A stretch of 53,561 bases of DNA. Origin: an uncultured Clostridium sp. GTDB lineage: Bacteria > Bacillota > Clostridia > Lachnospirales > Lachnospiraceae. Location: NCBI GenBank assembly GCA_900539185.1, contig UQBG01000017.1, positions 1 to 53,561 on the forward strand, in the 5' to 3' direction. The notes below the pieces were generated by a model. That model was not told where the DNA came from. It saw nothing but the letters and a program-made list of their open reading frames with translations, and did no database searches. A program made the position numbers and the translations under genes. This document shows, in pieces, positions 7,527 to 16,795 of this stretch (position 1 is its first letter; every line of letters starts with the position of its first letter).

Positions 7527-8087
7527 ATGAATTATGCTGATATAAAACAATACGACATCGCAAACGGACCGGGCGTACGCATTTCCCTGTTCGTCAGCGG
7601 ATGCACCCACCACTGTAAGGGATGCTTCAATCAGGAAACTTGGGATTTTAATTACGGAACCTTATTTTCTTCCGGTACGATCAAGACCATTCTGGAGTAT
7701 ATGAAGCCGGATTATATCCGTGGGCTTACCCTCCTTGGTGGTGAACCGTTTGAACACACGAACCAGTTCGGACTTCTTCCACTGGTACGCGCCGTAAAAG
7801 AACGTTATCCGGATAAGAGCATCTGGTGCTATACCGGATATCTGTTTGATGAAGCGATTCTGAAAAACATGGTTCCGATCTGGCCGGAGACAACCGAGCT
7901 GCTGTCTTATATTGATGTTTTGGTAGACGGACCGTTTATAGAAGAAAAGCATGAGGTAGGACTTCGCTTCCGCGGTTCTTCGAACCAAAGAATCATCCGT
8001 GTGAAAGATTCATTAAAAAGCGGCAAGATCGTCCTCTGGGATGAAACGCAGGACTTCTTCCCGCGTCATCAGCCGTTAGAGGCCTGA
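7527..8087 (+). CDS. nrdG: Anaerobic ribonucleotide reductase activating protein (radical SAM)
   Basis: Generates the glycyl radical on NrdD using S-adenosylmethionine and a 4Fe-4S cluster. The cluster-binding CxxxCxxC motif is seen as CTHHCKGCFN near residue 30. LTLLGGEPF supplies the SAM-binding GGE motif. The preceding GPGVRISLFVSG is typical of the family. The ATG follows GGGAGAG, and the gene sits 15 nt after nrdD in the same operon. Length (186 residues) is typical for the family. Confidence 0.96.
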   Translation: MNYADIKQYDIANGPGVRISLFVSGCTHHCKGCFNQETWDFNYGTLFSSGTIKTILEYMKPDYIRGLTLLGGEPFEHTNQFGLLPLVRAVKERYPDKSIWCYTGYLFDEAILKNMVPIWPETTELLSYIDVLVDGPFIEEKHEVGLRFRGSSNQRIIRVKDSLKSGKIVLWDETQDFFPRHQPLEA

Positions 8088-8110
8088 CCTTTCCTCTGCA
8101 TTCCGGTAAG

Positions 8111-8165
8111 AACAGCCCCGGATTCCTCTACATTATTATGTCAGAGGAATCCGGGGCTGTTTTTA
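8111..8165 (+). terminator. Strong intrinsic terminator after nrdDG
   Basis: A 19-pair stem (AACAGCCCCGGATTCCTCT and its complement) is followed by TTTTT. It lies between converging genes and may also stop transcription from the permease gene on the other strand. Confidence 0.92.
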
Positions 8166-8209
8166 ACATTTCCGACTATTTGCTTTATACACTCTCTTTA
8201 TATATTTCC

Positions 8210-10804
8210 TTATATATTTTCATTCTGTATCGTCTCAATGATATTCTTCTGATTTATCTTTCCCATCGAATATCGCATGATTCCAAACAGCAGCAAAAAG
8301 ACGGCAGCTACGGAGATCAGGATTCCAACCACCGGGAGTTCATACGGGGTTTCCAAACTACCGCTTGCCAGTGCCACATGAAATACAACAGAAAGTCCGA
8401 TTCCCAGCGGCAGCCCGATCAACAGGGACTTCAGCCCGTAGAAGATACCTTCCAACCAAATCACCCTCTGGAATTCCTTCCGGGTCATGCCAACGGACTT
8501 CAGTGTCGCAAACTCTCTGGAACGCAGTTCCATATTCGTAGTAATTGTATTAAATATATTTGTTATTCCGATCAATGCAATCACTATAATAAATCCATAT
8601 AAGAACACACCGATCAGGGTATACAGTGCCTTGGAGGACTCATACTCTTCCTTTTTATTATTTATAATCTCCGAAAACAGATTTAACCGGTCCTGAATCT
8701 CCTGTTCTACCTGATCCGGATCTTCACATACCACATATGCATCGGCAGCATCTCGAAAGGCAGGTTCATATGCAGCTATCGCATCACTGTTAATAATCAG
8801 AAGCCCGTTTCTTATCGTTTCCAGCCCTGTCGGTCTTTGATCCGTTGTCTTCGCAATCGTAAAGGTCACCGACTGATCGCCACCGAGCGTTCCGGTGATT
8901 TCATCTCCGGCCCGGTAGGCATACAGATCACCAACCACCTGCTTCTCCTTTCCATCCTGTTGCACAATCATCGTTCCCTGATTCACCAGAATCGCCGACT
9001 GGTCTCCGGCATCGCTCATACCACCCGTCTGTTTCACATAATCCCGAAAAGACTGCGGATCTAACGCTGCAACCACCAACGATTCCGATTGATCTTCCTC
9101 CATCGGCTCCTCCGCAGACCGGTAACGGTCACTATATTTTATCTCCGCAGCCGGAACCGACAGGGAACTAAACCTTGCGATCACAACCTGCTCAACACCT
9201 TCTATATCTGCAATCTTATCCAGCTCCTGTATCTGATCTGAACTATATACATACACTCCCAACTGGTATGTACTCTCCTTATAGTACGCCTTACTCACAC
9301 TCATAGCCATGCTTATAAAGCCCGACATTCCTACAAACACCGCAACACTTACCACGATGGAGATCACAGTTGTCCGATATCGGTTTCTTGCCCGGCGCAG
9401 ATTCTTATAGGCGATCTTACCACCGATTCCAAACCACTTCTCCAGCCATTTCGGCATCCGTACTTCTTTTCTGCTCAACCGGACGGTATCGTTTCCTCTG
9501 ATCGCCCGTATCGGAGATACCTTTGCCGCCTTGTGGGCTGCCTGACTTCCGGATAACAGGATCGTAACAACCGACAGAAGAATACTGATTAAAAGTGCCG
9601 GAAGCGAAATCACATACCGTAGCTCTACATTTAAACTCTGTTCCAGTAAATGGCCGGTTCCCTTTACCACGATCCAGCCCGCCAGCAGGCCAAGTGCAAT
9701 TCCCATGGGAATTCCCACCAGACCTAAGAGTAATGCTTCTCCATAGATGACTTTCTTCCGCTGCCGTCTTGTCGTACCAACCGACGCCAGCATACCATAT
9801 AGTTTCATTTTCTCTGTCAGGGAAATCACAAAGCTATTTCGTATACAGAACACGCTTGATACAATGATGATTACAATCGCTACCCCGGCAACCGCATACA
9901 GCATCTGCAGATTCTCCTCCGAAAACTGGAGCAGTTCGTATTTCAACAGCCATTGATTACATACCACATAGGAGGATATACACTGATCCAGTGCTTTCCA
10001 CTCTTCCTCACTCATACTTTCGGCACTCTGATAACGCTGATACAGATCCTCTGGTATCCCCATCAGGCCGGCAGTTACCGCATCCCGGTGCTTTAACCCG
10101 GTCTTTGTATAGGTTGCATATATATCAACCGATCTGTAAGCGTTCGGATCTTCCATCCTCGTTATCACTGTATATCCCGGTGCCCCGCTTACCTCCTGCT
10201 CCGGCATCAGCCGTTTCATAATCCCGACTACGGTATAGTCTCCACCTGCATATACTCCGTCTGTCAGAGTTTCTCCCTCCACATAATTGCTGCTTTGATC
10301 TAGCTCCAGTCCTTCTGCATTATATCGATCCTGATTCTCCAGATGCAGGACATCCCCTATCTGATAGGGCGTATTTCCGGTCCTCCGTATTCCTTCTGAC
10401 AAGATAACCTCATGACTGTTTTCAGGCAGTCTTCCCTCCAGCACCGTCACGTTTACGACTTCCATCGCCTGTTCATCCATCGCCTTCAGGAACAGATACG
10501 GTTTTTCTTTGTTTCCAGCGTCTTCTATCCGCGTATATCCCATATCCGCGATCAGTCCCATCCGGTCGATATTCCGATTCTCCTGAAAATACTTCAGATT
10601 CTCCGGTTCTACTGCATGGAAACAATAGTGATAATCACCACTATTTATTTTCTCATACTCGATCATGCTGGCACGAAAACTGACCGCCATATCTGCCACC
10701 ACTACGATCAGAGCGGTTGCCAGCATAATACCGATGATCGTTACCCAGGTACGCTTCCGATTCATCCGTATATTCCGCAATGTAATCTTCTCCAATGCCT
10801 TCAT
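8210..10804 (-). CDS. ABC transporter permease, FtsX/MacB-like, two FtsX domains
   Basis: Large membrane component of a peptide-handling or lipid-handling ABC system. A first membrane helix (residues about 20-42) is followed by an extracytoplasmic region. The first FtsX domain contains the signature TEKMKLYGMLASVGTTRRQRKKV and ends in SPIRAIRG. Another helix and extracytoplasmic domain follow, then the second FtsX domain with ELRSREFATLKSVGMTRKEF. The ATG at 10804 is chosen because AGGTG precedes it at the right distance; the longer frame from 10843 overlaps the ATPase gene. It follows the ATPase by 5 nt. With the kinase and regulator upstream, the set resembles antimicrobial-peptide-sensing modules of Firmicutes, but the substrate is not evident. 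Confidence 0.9.
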   Translation of the reverse strand: MKALEKITLRNIRMNRKRTWVTIIGIMLATALIVVVADMAVSFRASMIEYEKINSGDYHYCFHAVEPENLKYFQENRNIDRMGLIADMGYTRIEDAGNKEKPYLFLKAMDEQAMEVVNVTVLEGRLPENSHEVILSEGIRRTGNTPYQIGDVLHLENQDRYNAEGLELDQSSNYVEGETLTDGVYAGGDYTVVGIMKRLMPEQEVSGAPGYTVITRMEDPNAYRSVDIYATYTKTGLKHRDAVTAGLMGIPEDLYQRYQSAESMSEEEWKALDQCISSYVVCNQWLLKYELLQFSEENLQMLYAVAGVAIVIIIVSSVFCIRNSFVISLTEKMKLYGMLASVGTTRRQRKKVIYGEALLLGLVGIPMGIALGLLAGWIVVKGTGHLLEQSLNVELRYVISLPALLISILLSVVTILLSGSQAAHKAAKVSPIRAIRGNDTVRLSRKEVRMPKWLEKWFGIGGKIAYKNLRRARNRYRTTVISIVVSVAVFVGMSGFISMAMSVSKAYYKESTYQLGVYVYSSDQIQELDKIADIEGVEQVVIARFSSLSVPAAEIKYSDRYRSAEEPMEEDQSESLVVAALDPQSFRDYVKQTGGMSDAGDQSAILVNQGTMIVQQDGKEKQVVGDLYAYRAGDEITGTLGGDQSVTFTIAKTTDQRPTGLETIRNGLLIINSDAIAAYEPAFRDAADAYVVCEDPDQVEQEIQDRLNLFSEIINNKKEEYESSKALYTLIGVFLYGFIIVIALIGITNIFNTITTNMELRSREFATLKSVGMTRKEFQRVIWLEGIFYGLKSLLIGLPLGIGLSVVFHVALASGSLETPYELPVVGILISVAAVFLLLFGIMRYSMGKINQKNIIETIQNENI

Positions 10805-10809
10805 ACAAA

Positions 10810-11514
10810 TCACCTGCCTTCCTGTGTTCCATCCGGTATCCACTGCCGGATCTCAGACAGGCGTCCGTCTTCCATATTCAACACCCGGTCTGCCTGCTTT
10901 GCCAGTTCCAGATCGTGCGTAATCATAATCAAGGTTTGCTTATACTTTCGATTAAATAGCTTTAACAGCTCCATGATCTCTGCACTGGCTTTGGAATCCA
11001 GATTTCCGGTTGGTTCATCCGCCAGTAAGATCGCCGGCCGATTCATCAGGGCACGACCAATCGCTACCCGCTGCTGCTGTCCACCTGACAGTTCATTCGG
11101 CAGATGCTTCAGGCGTTTCTCCAGTCCTAATGTATCCGTTAATTCCTTCAAAAACGATTGATCCGGCTTTTTCCCATCCAGTTCGACCGGCAGTGTTATA
11201 TTTTCTTCGACATTCAGTACCGGCACCAGATTGAAAAACTGATAAACCAGTCCTACCTGCCGCCGCCGAAAGATCGCCAGTCGGTCATCTCCCAACTGAT
11301 AGATATCCTCACCCTCGATATAGACCTTCCCGGATGTCGGGCGTTCCACACCTCCCAACATATGCATAAGTGTTGACTTTCCGCTTCCGGAGCTCCCGAC
11401 GATTGCCACAAACTCTCCCTGCTCCACAGAAAATGAAACCTCATTTACTGCAATTACCTGACTTTCATCCTTTCCATATACCTTTGTTACCTGTTCGGTT
11501 CGTACGATTTCCAT
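10810..11514 (-). CDS. ABC transporter ATP-binding protein (MacB/LolD-like)
   Basis: ATPase partner of the adjacent FtsX-like permease. Walker A is GSSGSGKST (residues 40-48), the Q-loop is QFFNLVP, the signature is LSGGQQQR, Walker B is ILLADEPTGNLD and the switch His is in MITHD. The domain is complete and of normal length (234 residues), and is of the MacB/LolD type used with FtsX permeases. It lies 56 nt after the histidine kinase and 5 nt before the permease, so the genes are very probably one transcript. Confidence 0.95.
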   Translation of the reverse strand: MEIVRTEQVTKVYGKDESQVIAVNEVSFSVEQGEFVAIVGSSGSGKSTLMHMLGGVERPTSGKVYIEGEDIYQLGDDRLAIFRRRQVGLVYQFFNLVPVLNVEENITLPVELDGKKPDQSFLKELTDTLGLEKRLKHLPNELSGGQQQRVAIGRALMNRPAILLADEPTGNLDSKASAEIMELLKLFNRKYKQTLIMITHDLELAKQADRVLNMEDGRLSEIRQWIPDGTQEGR

Positions 11515-11570
11515 ATCTGCTCTGTCCTTTCCTGCTATTTGCTTTTACCGTAACAAAGCAAAATGACATT

Positions 11571-12803
11571 TCAGTGACATTTCAAAAATTTAATTCGAAA
11601 TGTGGTTCCCTTCCCCGGTTCAGATTCTACCGTGATCGTACCGTTCTCCCTTTGTATAATTTCCTTTGCAAGTGCCAGTCCGATTCCGACACTATCTTCT
11701 TTTGCCGTTGCACTCCGATAGAATCGTTCAAAGATATGCTTCTGATCCTCCGGTGTGATCCCACAGCCATGATCCTGTATCGAAAGCCCTGTATAGACCT
11801 GATTTTCTTCGACGCACAGCAGGATCTCTTCCTGCTCCGGACTGTGCTCGATCGCATTCTTAATCAGGTTGACCAATGCCTCACATAACCAGTATGGATC
11901 TCCCAGTAACTTTGCCTGCAGATCTCCCTGCATCCGAAGTGTGATCTGCTTCCACTCTGCCAATAGCCGAACCCGCTCGATCGTCTGTTTCAGCAGTTCC
12001 TCCAGTCGAATCTCTTCCTCCTTCAGTTCCACTACCCCCGCATCCAGCCGCGATAGTTTTAACAGCACCTGAATCAGCCAGCTAACATTCGTCAGCTGGC
12101 TGGTAATCTCTGTAATAAACCTTGCTCTGGTTTCCTCACTCATATGTTCACTTTCTGCCATATTGTCAAGCAGTACCAGACAGGAGGTCAACGGTGTCTT
12201 TAACTGATGTGAAATATCCGATACAGAATCTGCCAGTGCCCGTTTTTGTTTTCCGGAACGTTCGGCCGCCTCCCGGAGCATCACTGTGATCTTATACAGT
12301 TCGTTCTTCAGACTGCTCAGTTCTTCCTCTTCATTTTCTTCGAACGGAATCTGATAGATTCCCCGCTCGATTTGCCAGATATAGCCAGTCAGTTCTCTGA
12401 TCTTATCGTCTCTGCGCTTCTGGTAAAGCAGGATACTGCATAAAATCCCGGCTCCTGCCAGCATCCATATCAGATTCCCGATAACCTGTGTCCGGATCTG
12501 AAGTGACTGTGCTTCTGCAACCGGCATATCCCCGGATAAGATACCATATTTTCGGAGAAGCTCTTCTCCTTCCCCGGTTTCCTGTCCGCCGTCCGTATTC
12601 AGCACCCGGATCCATTCGGACTCCTCTACCTCCGGATATTGTTCCGCCAGCAGTGTCATCACTCCGGCGATTCTTTCATAATAAATCTTCGACATCTGTA
12701 TTCTCTGTAGTCCTGCACTCACATTCCATGCCACCAGTCCAAACAGGATACAGAGAATGACGATCCCGATTGTTCTTTGAAGATCCCGATTCCGTTTACT
12801 CAT
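11571..12803 (-). CDS. Two-component sensor histidine kinase
   Basis: Two membrane helices (about 10-30 and 108-127) enclose a short extracytoplasmic segment of roughly 75 residues. A linker and the dimerisation domain follow, with the phosphoacceptor His199 in DISHQLKTPL. The HATPase domain shows the N box (EALVNLIKNAIEHSP), G1 (QDHGCGI), the F box (HIFERFYR) and G2 (GIGLALAKEI). The start codon lies 3 nt after the response regulator stop, so the pair is translationally coupled. The small sensor domain and the ABC genes downstream suggest it monitors a cell-envelope signal or a peptide. Confidence 0.95.
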   Translation of the reverse strand: MSKRNRDLQRTIGIVILCILFGLVAWNVSAGLQRIQMSKIYYERIAGVMTLLAEQYPEVEESEWIRVLNTDGGQETGEGEELLRKYGILSGDMPVAEAQSLQIRTQVIGNLIWMLAGAGILCSILLYQKRRDDKIRELTGYIWQIERGIYQIPFEENEEEELSSLKNELYKITVMLREAAERSGKQKRALADSVSDISHQLKTPLTSCLVLLDNMAESEHMSEETRARFITEITSQLTNVSWLIQVLLKLSRLDAGVVELKEEEIRLEELLKQTIERVRLLAEWKQITLRMQGDLQAKLLGDPYWLCEALVNLIKNAIEHSPEQEEILLCVEENQVYTGLSIQDHGCGITPEDQKHIFERFYRSATAKEDSVGIGLALAKEIIQRENGTITVESEPGKGTTFRIKFLKCH

Positions 12804-12806
12804 CTG

Positions 12807-13472
12807 TTATTCCTTCTCGATTCGATATCCCATGCCACGCACCGTTCTTATGATCTCTCCATTCTTATCTCCGATCTTCTCTCGCAAACGCTTCATAGTC
12901 ACAGTCAATGTATTATCATTTACAAAGTTTCCCATATTATCCCAGACACCTGCCAGTATCTCCTCACGTGTGAACAGCTTTCCCTTATGACTCATCATAC
13001 TGCTTAATATCCGATACTCCAGCCGCGTCAGGCTCACCGGCTCTCCATGACTGAATACCTCTCCACTCTGCAGATCCAGCTTTATAAACTGGCACTGCAG
13101 AACCGAACCGGTCTTTCCATGCCGGCGCAGTACATTCTGGATTCTGGATATGAGCTCCCGATTGCGAAACGGCTTCCGGATATAGTCATCCGCTCCCAGT
13201 TCAAACCCCTGTACCACATCCTCCTCCTCTTCTCTCGCGGTCAGAAAGATCACCGGAATATCCTGACTCCGTTTCATCTGTCTGCACAACTCATAGCCAT
13301 CTCCATCCGGAAGATTGATGTCCAACAGAACCAAATCATAGACTGCGGTATTATACCGTTCCATCGCTTCTGCATAGGAATGTGCCACATCTGCCTCATA
13401 TCCCTCATCCTTCATCAGATATTCCAGTCCCAGCAGGATGCTCTTGTTGTCCTCTACCAGTAGTAGCTTCAT
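12807..13472 (-). CDS. OmpR/PhoB-type response regulator
   Basis: Receiver domain with acidic residues D8 and E7, phosphoacceptor Asp51 (VLLDINLP), Thr in LTAR and the invariant Lys in IRKPF. A winged-helix DNA-binding domain follows (SLTRLEYRILSSM; ending RTVRGMGYRIE). Start chosen at 13472 (MKLLLVEDN) with GTAGG just upstream; a TTG six codons earlier is less likely. The gene begins 4 nt after the stop of the aldo/keto reductase and ends 3 nt before the kinase, so the three are probably cotranscribed. Likely target: its own operon. Confidence 0.95.
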   Translation of the reverse strand: MKLLLVEDNKSILLGLEYLMKDEGYEADVAHSYAEAMERYNTAVYDLVLLDINLPDGDGYELCRQMKRSQDIPVIFLTAREEEEDVVQGFELGADDYIRKPFRNRELISRIQNVLRRHGKTGSVLQCQFIKLDLQSGEVFSHGEPVSLTRLEYRILSSMMSHKGKLFTREEILAGVWDNMGNFVNDNTLTVTMKRLREKIGDKNGEIIRTVRGMGYRIEKE

Positions 13473-13476
13473 AAAC

Positions 13477-14610
13477 CTACTTCCCTTCAAAATGTGCCGC
13501 TACATCCTTCAGATCCCGAATGATCGGAAGATGCTGTGGACATGCCCGCTCGCACTGTCCACATGCCACACAGTCACTTGCCTTTCCAAAGGTATGTGTC
13601 AGTCGATCATAGTATTCGCCCTGTGGAGTCCAGCCCTTTTCCTTTACCTCTTGCAGATCTGCATTATACAGGGAGAAGTACTTCGGTATCGCGATCTTTT
13701 TCGGACAGCCGTCCGTACAGTAGGAACAGCCTGTACATGGGATTACAATATTGGAATTAATCATATCCACCGCACGTCGAATAAGTGCCTGTTCTTCTTC
13801 ATTGAGTGGCTGAAGATCCATCATATAGTCTGTATTATCTAACAACTGCTCCATATTGCTCATTCCGCTTAATACCATACATACCTGATCTAAACTGGCT
13901 GCAAACCGTATCGCCCAGGACGGAATCGACATCTCCGGGTGGTACTGTTCAAACATCTGTCGAACCTCATCCGGCACCTTTGCCAGAGTGCCTCCCTTCA
14001 CCGGTTCCATAACGATCACCGGCTTATTATGCTTCACTGCCACCTCATAGCACTTTCGTGACTGTATTCCTTCACTCTCCCAGTCCAGATAGTTGATCTG
14101 GAGTTGTACAAATTCCATCTCCGGATGTTCGGTCAACACCCGATCCAGAAGCTCTGCATTATCATGAAAAGAAAAGCCTGCATGCTTTATCAACCCCTGT
14201 GCCTTCTTCTCCTGAATCCATGTAAAGCAGTCCAGATCGTTATAGACCTTATAGTGATCCTGTCCGACATCATGCAACAGATAGTAGTCAAAGTATCCGG
14301 CACCTGTTTTTCGCAGCTGTTCGTTAAAGATCTTATCCCGATCTTCCTTCGTCTTTATAAAACCGGCATGCAGCTTCGTTGCCAGTGTATACTGATCTCT
14401 TGGATGGCGATCAACCAATGCCAGCTTGGTCGCCTCCTCACTTTTAAACCCACAGTACATCCATGCAGTATCAAAGTAGGTAAATCCTCGTTCCAGAAAG
14501 GTGTCTACCATCTTACAGATCTGTTCGATATCGATCTTTGACGGATCCTCCGGATCCAGTGACGGAAGACGCATCAGACCAAAGCCCAGTTTTTTCGCAT
14601 TCATATCCAT
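13477..14610 (-). CDS. Aldo/keto reductase with C-terminal ferredoxin domain
   Basis: NADPH-dependent oxidoreductase of the aldo/keto reductase superfamily with an added iron-sulfur module. The barrel shows GFGLMRLP at the start, the catalytic FDTAWMYCG with Asp and Tyr, and the Lys in LATKLH. The last 100 residues carry two 4Fe-4S motifs, CTGCSYCTDGCP and CVACGQCERACP, so electrons may come from ferredoxin-like partners. The substrate is unknown. The ATG follows GGAGAGAATGTT. It is the first gene of the five-gene run that continues into the two-component and ABC genes, an unusual partnership worth noting. Confidence 0.93.
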   Translation of the reverse strand: MDMNAKKLGFGLMRLPSLDPEDPSKIDIEQICKMVDTFLERGFTYFDTAWMYCGFKSEEATKLALVDRHPRDQYTLATKLHAGFIKTKEDRDKIFNEQLRKTGAGYFDYYLLHDVGQDHYKVYNDLDCFTWIQEKKAQGLIKHAGFSFHDNAELLDRVLTEHPEMEFVQLQINYLDWESEGIQSRKCYEVAVKHNKPVIVMEPVKGGTLAKVPDEVRQMFEQYHPEMSIPSWAIRFAASLDQVCMVLSGMSNMEQLLDNTDYMMDLQPLNEEEQALIRRAVDMINSNIVIPCTGCSYCTDGCPKKIAIPKYFSLYNADLQEVKEKGWTPQGEYYDRLTHTFGKASDCVACGQCERACPQHLPIIRDLKDVAAHFEGK

Positions 14611-14790
14611 AACATTCTCTCCTTTTTTCCGTTTTCCTTTTATCCTTTTTGTTCTGCTTTCCTTCCTTTATTCTAACAAATATTTGATTCATATTCCACT
14701 GTACGCAAAGTATTTTCGTTCAAAATATGTACATGCCGCTTCCAATCGTGATATGATTAAAAAAATATATCCATCCTCAGGAGGTGTCCT

Positions 14791-15825
14791 ATGATAACTA
14801 TCAGTACCTGTATGATTGTAAAAAATGAAGAAGCTCTGCTGGCCCGCTGTCTGGACTGTGTCCGTTCCTTTTCCGACGAAATCATCATCGTCGATACCGG
14901 ATCAACGGATCGCACAAAAGAAATCGCTGCCCGGTATACCGATCATATCTATGACTTCCCATGGATCAATGACTTTGCTGCCGCCAGAAACTTTTCCTTT
15001 TCGAAGGCAAGTATGGACTATATCTATATCGCAGATGCAGATGAGATCATAGACTCTGATAATATCCGGCAGATCCAGGATCTAAAGAAGCTGCTGCTGC
15101 CGGAGATCGATGTCGTACAGATGTACTATACGAACCAGCTGGAATACGGAACCACCTACAACTACGACAAGGAATATCGTCCGAAGCTGGTTCGCCGGCT
15201 TCGTCCGTTTCTCTGGCAGGATCCTCTCCATGAAACCCTCCGCATGGAACCGGTGATTTTTGACAGTGATATCGCGATTATTCATAAGCCTCATGCCAAT
15301 CACAGTGCCAGAGATTTTGCCAATCTCCAGAAGCTGATCCGGTCTGGGCAGCCTCTGTCTTCCAAGTTGAATGTCATGTATGCCAAGGAACTGTTCATCT
15401 CCGGTACCGAAGACGACTTCCGCACCGCCTATCCTTATTTTCATTCTTTGGAAGAACGGGAACTGAAGGAAGCGGAACAAAAGGCCGTTCAGTGCGTCCT
15501 GGTTCGTTGCGGTGTCATCGAGCAGGATGCTCACCGCATCCTCGGCTCTGCCCTCAAAAATCTGGCAGACGGAATCGGCAGTTCGGAGGTCTGCACCTGT
15601 CTGGGCGAATATTATGAACAGCTCGGCGAATTCTCAGATGCAACCCTCTGGTACTACAATGCTGCCTACGAAACAGAAGCAGAACTATCTCTGGCCTACC
15701 ACGAACGACTCCCACTCGAAGGGCTCATTCGATGCTATAAAAAAATGGGAGTTCCGGACCAGGCTGACTTCTATCAGTCCCAGTTGAACTCCCTGACTGC
15801 GTCTGCAAAGGAATCTGACGCCTAA
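14791..15825 (+). CDS. Glycosyltransferase family 2 with C-terminal TPR-like helices
   Basis: The N-terminal 220 residues form a GT-A domain: ISTCMIVKNEEALLARCL, IIIVDTGSTDRTKEIA and the metal-binding DADE (YIYIADADEII). The C-terminal 120 residues are helical repeats (LGEYYEQLGEFSDATLWYYNAAYE) of the TPR type, found in peptide- or protein-modifying family 2 enzymes such as SunS-like S-glycosyltransferases and in surface-glycan enzymes. No membrane helix or signal is seen. The acceptor is not evident from neighbours. The ATG follows AGGAGGTGTCCT. The stop codon overlaps the stop of the convergent serine acetyltransferase. Confidence 0.9.
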   Translation: MITISTCMIVKNEEALLARCLDCVRSFSDEIIIVDTGSTDRTKEIAARYTDHIYDFPWINDFAAARNFSFSKASMDYIYIADADEIIDSDNIRQIQDLKKLLLPEIDVVQMYYTNQLEYGTTYNYDKEYRPKLVRRLRPFLWQDPLHETLRMEPVIFDSDIAIIHKPHANHSARDFANLQKLIRSGQPLSSKLNVMYAKELFISGTEDDFRTAYPYFHSLEERELKEAEQKAVQCVLVRCGVIEQDAHRILGSALKNLADGIGSSEVCTCLGEYYEQLGEFSDATLWYYNAAYETEAELSLAYHERLPLEGLIRCYKKMGVPDQADFYQSQLNSLTASAKESDA

Positions 15826-16769
15826 TGATGACTCCGATAGGTCATCTCCGGATTCTTTACGATAACCTTTGTTTCCGCCGCTATAGAATCTGTGATAAAG
15901 GCATTACCACCGATGACGCTTCCCTTTCCGATCACCGTGTCACCACCCAGAATCGTAGATCCGGAATAGATGGTTACATTATCTTCGATCGTAGGATGCC
16001 GCTTCACACCGGCCAGCTGCTGTCCCATACGGGTAGATAACGCACCCAGTGTCACGCCCTGATACAGCTTCACATGATCACCGATGGTTGTTGTCTCTCC
16101 GATCACTACGCCGGTTCCATGATCAATGAAGAAATACTCGCCGATCGTTGCTCCCGCATTAATATCGATACCGGTACGGCTATGCGCATATTCGGTCATG
16201 ATCCGGGATATATACGGTACCTGCTTGATATACAGTTCATGTGCGATCCGATATACAAAGATGGCAAACAGTCCCGGATAGGATGCGATAATATCCTCCT
16301 TGCTCTGTGCTGCCGGATCTCCGTCAAAGCCCGCCTGCACATCTTTTAAAAGCATCTGCTGGATATGCGGCAGGCGGCTGATAAAGTAACGGCAGATCTC
16401 CTCTGCCTGATTCTCCGCCTCTTCAGGGGTCAGTCCTTTTCCTTCAGACTGTCCTTCTACCTGTGCCTGTTCCTCCTGTACCGCATCTCTGTATACCAGT
16501 GCGGTCACGATCTGCTGCTTCAGCGTCTCATAAACATGATTCAGATGCGATCCGACAAAATAATCTTCCACATACGTTGCCAGATTCTCATCCCCAAAAT
16601 AGCCCGGAAACATGATCCGTCGCAGCTCCTTTAGCATCAGTATAATGGTCTGACGGCTTGGAAGATGTCTGCCTTCCTTTGCCATAAAAACCTCATTTGT
16701 ATCATAGTTATGTGTAATTTCCTGAACCGTCTGCTGTATCTGCTGAATGGTTTTCTGATTCATTTCCAT
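15822..16769 (-). CDS. Serine O-acetyltransferase (EpsC/SAT type)
   Basis: Makes O-acetylserine from serine and acetyl-CoA, the first committed step of cysteine synthesis. The left-handed beta-helix hexapeptide repeats are plain: DINAGATIGEYFFIDHGTG, VVIGETTTIGDHVKLYQG, and IEDNVTIYSGSTILGGDTVIG. The catalytic His is in FIDHGTGVVIG. The long helical N-terminal domain (about 180 residues) is typical of the EpsC branch. It starts 26 nt after the thioesterase gene and is likely in its operon. No cysteine synthase gene is adjacent. The C-terminus (ending YRSHH) is short, and its stop overlaps the convergent glycosyltransferase. Confidence 0.93.
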   Translation of the reverse strand: MEMNQKTIQQIQQTVQEITHNYDTNEVFMAKEGRHLPSRQTIILMLKELRRIMFPGYFGDENLATYVEDYFVGSHLNHVYETLKQQIVTALVYRDAVQEEQAQVEGQSEGKGLTPEEAENQAEEICRYFISRLPHIQQMLLKDVQAGFDGDPAAQSKEDIIASYPGLFAIFVYRIAHELYIKQVPYISRIMTEYAHSRTGIDINAGATIGEYFFIDHGTGVVIGETTTIGDHVKLYQGVTLGALSTRMGQQLAGVKRHPTIEDNVTIYSGSTILGGDTVIGKGSVIGGNAFITDSIAAETKVIVKNPEMTYRSHH

Positions 16770-16795
16770 CTGTATTCCTACCTCTTTCTATTATC

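Noticed and set aside
6966..7613. Long open frame opposite nrdD/nrdG
   Set aside because: It lies antisense to strongly conserved coding sequence and has no ribosome binding site; treated as a shadow of nrdD and nrdG.
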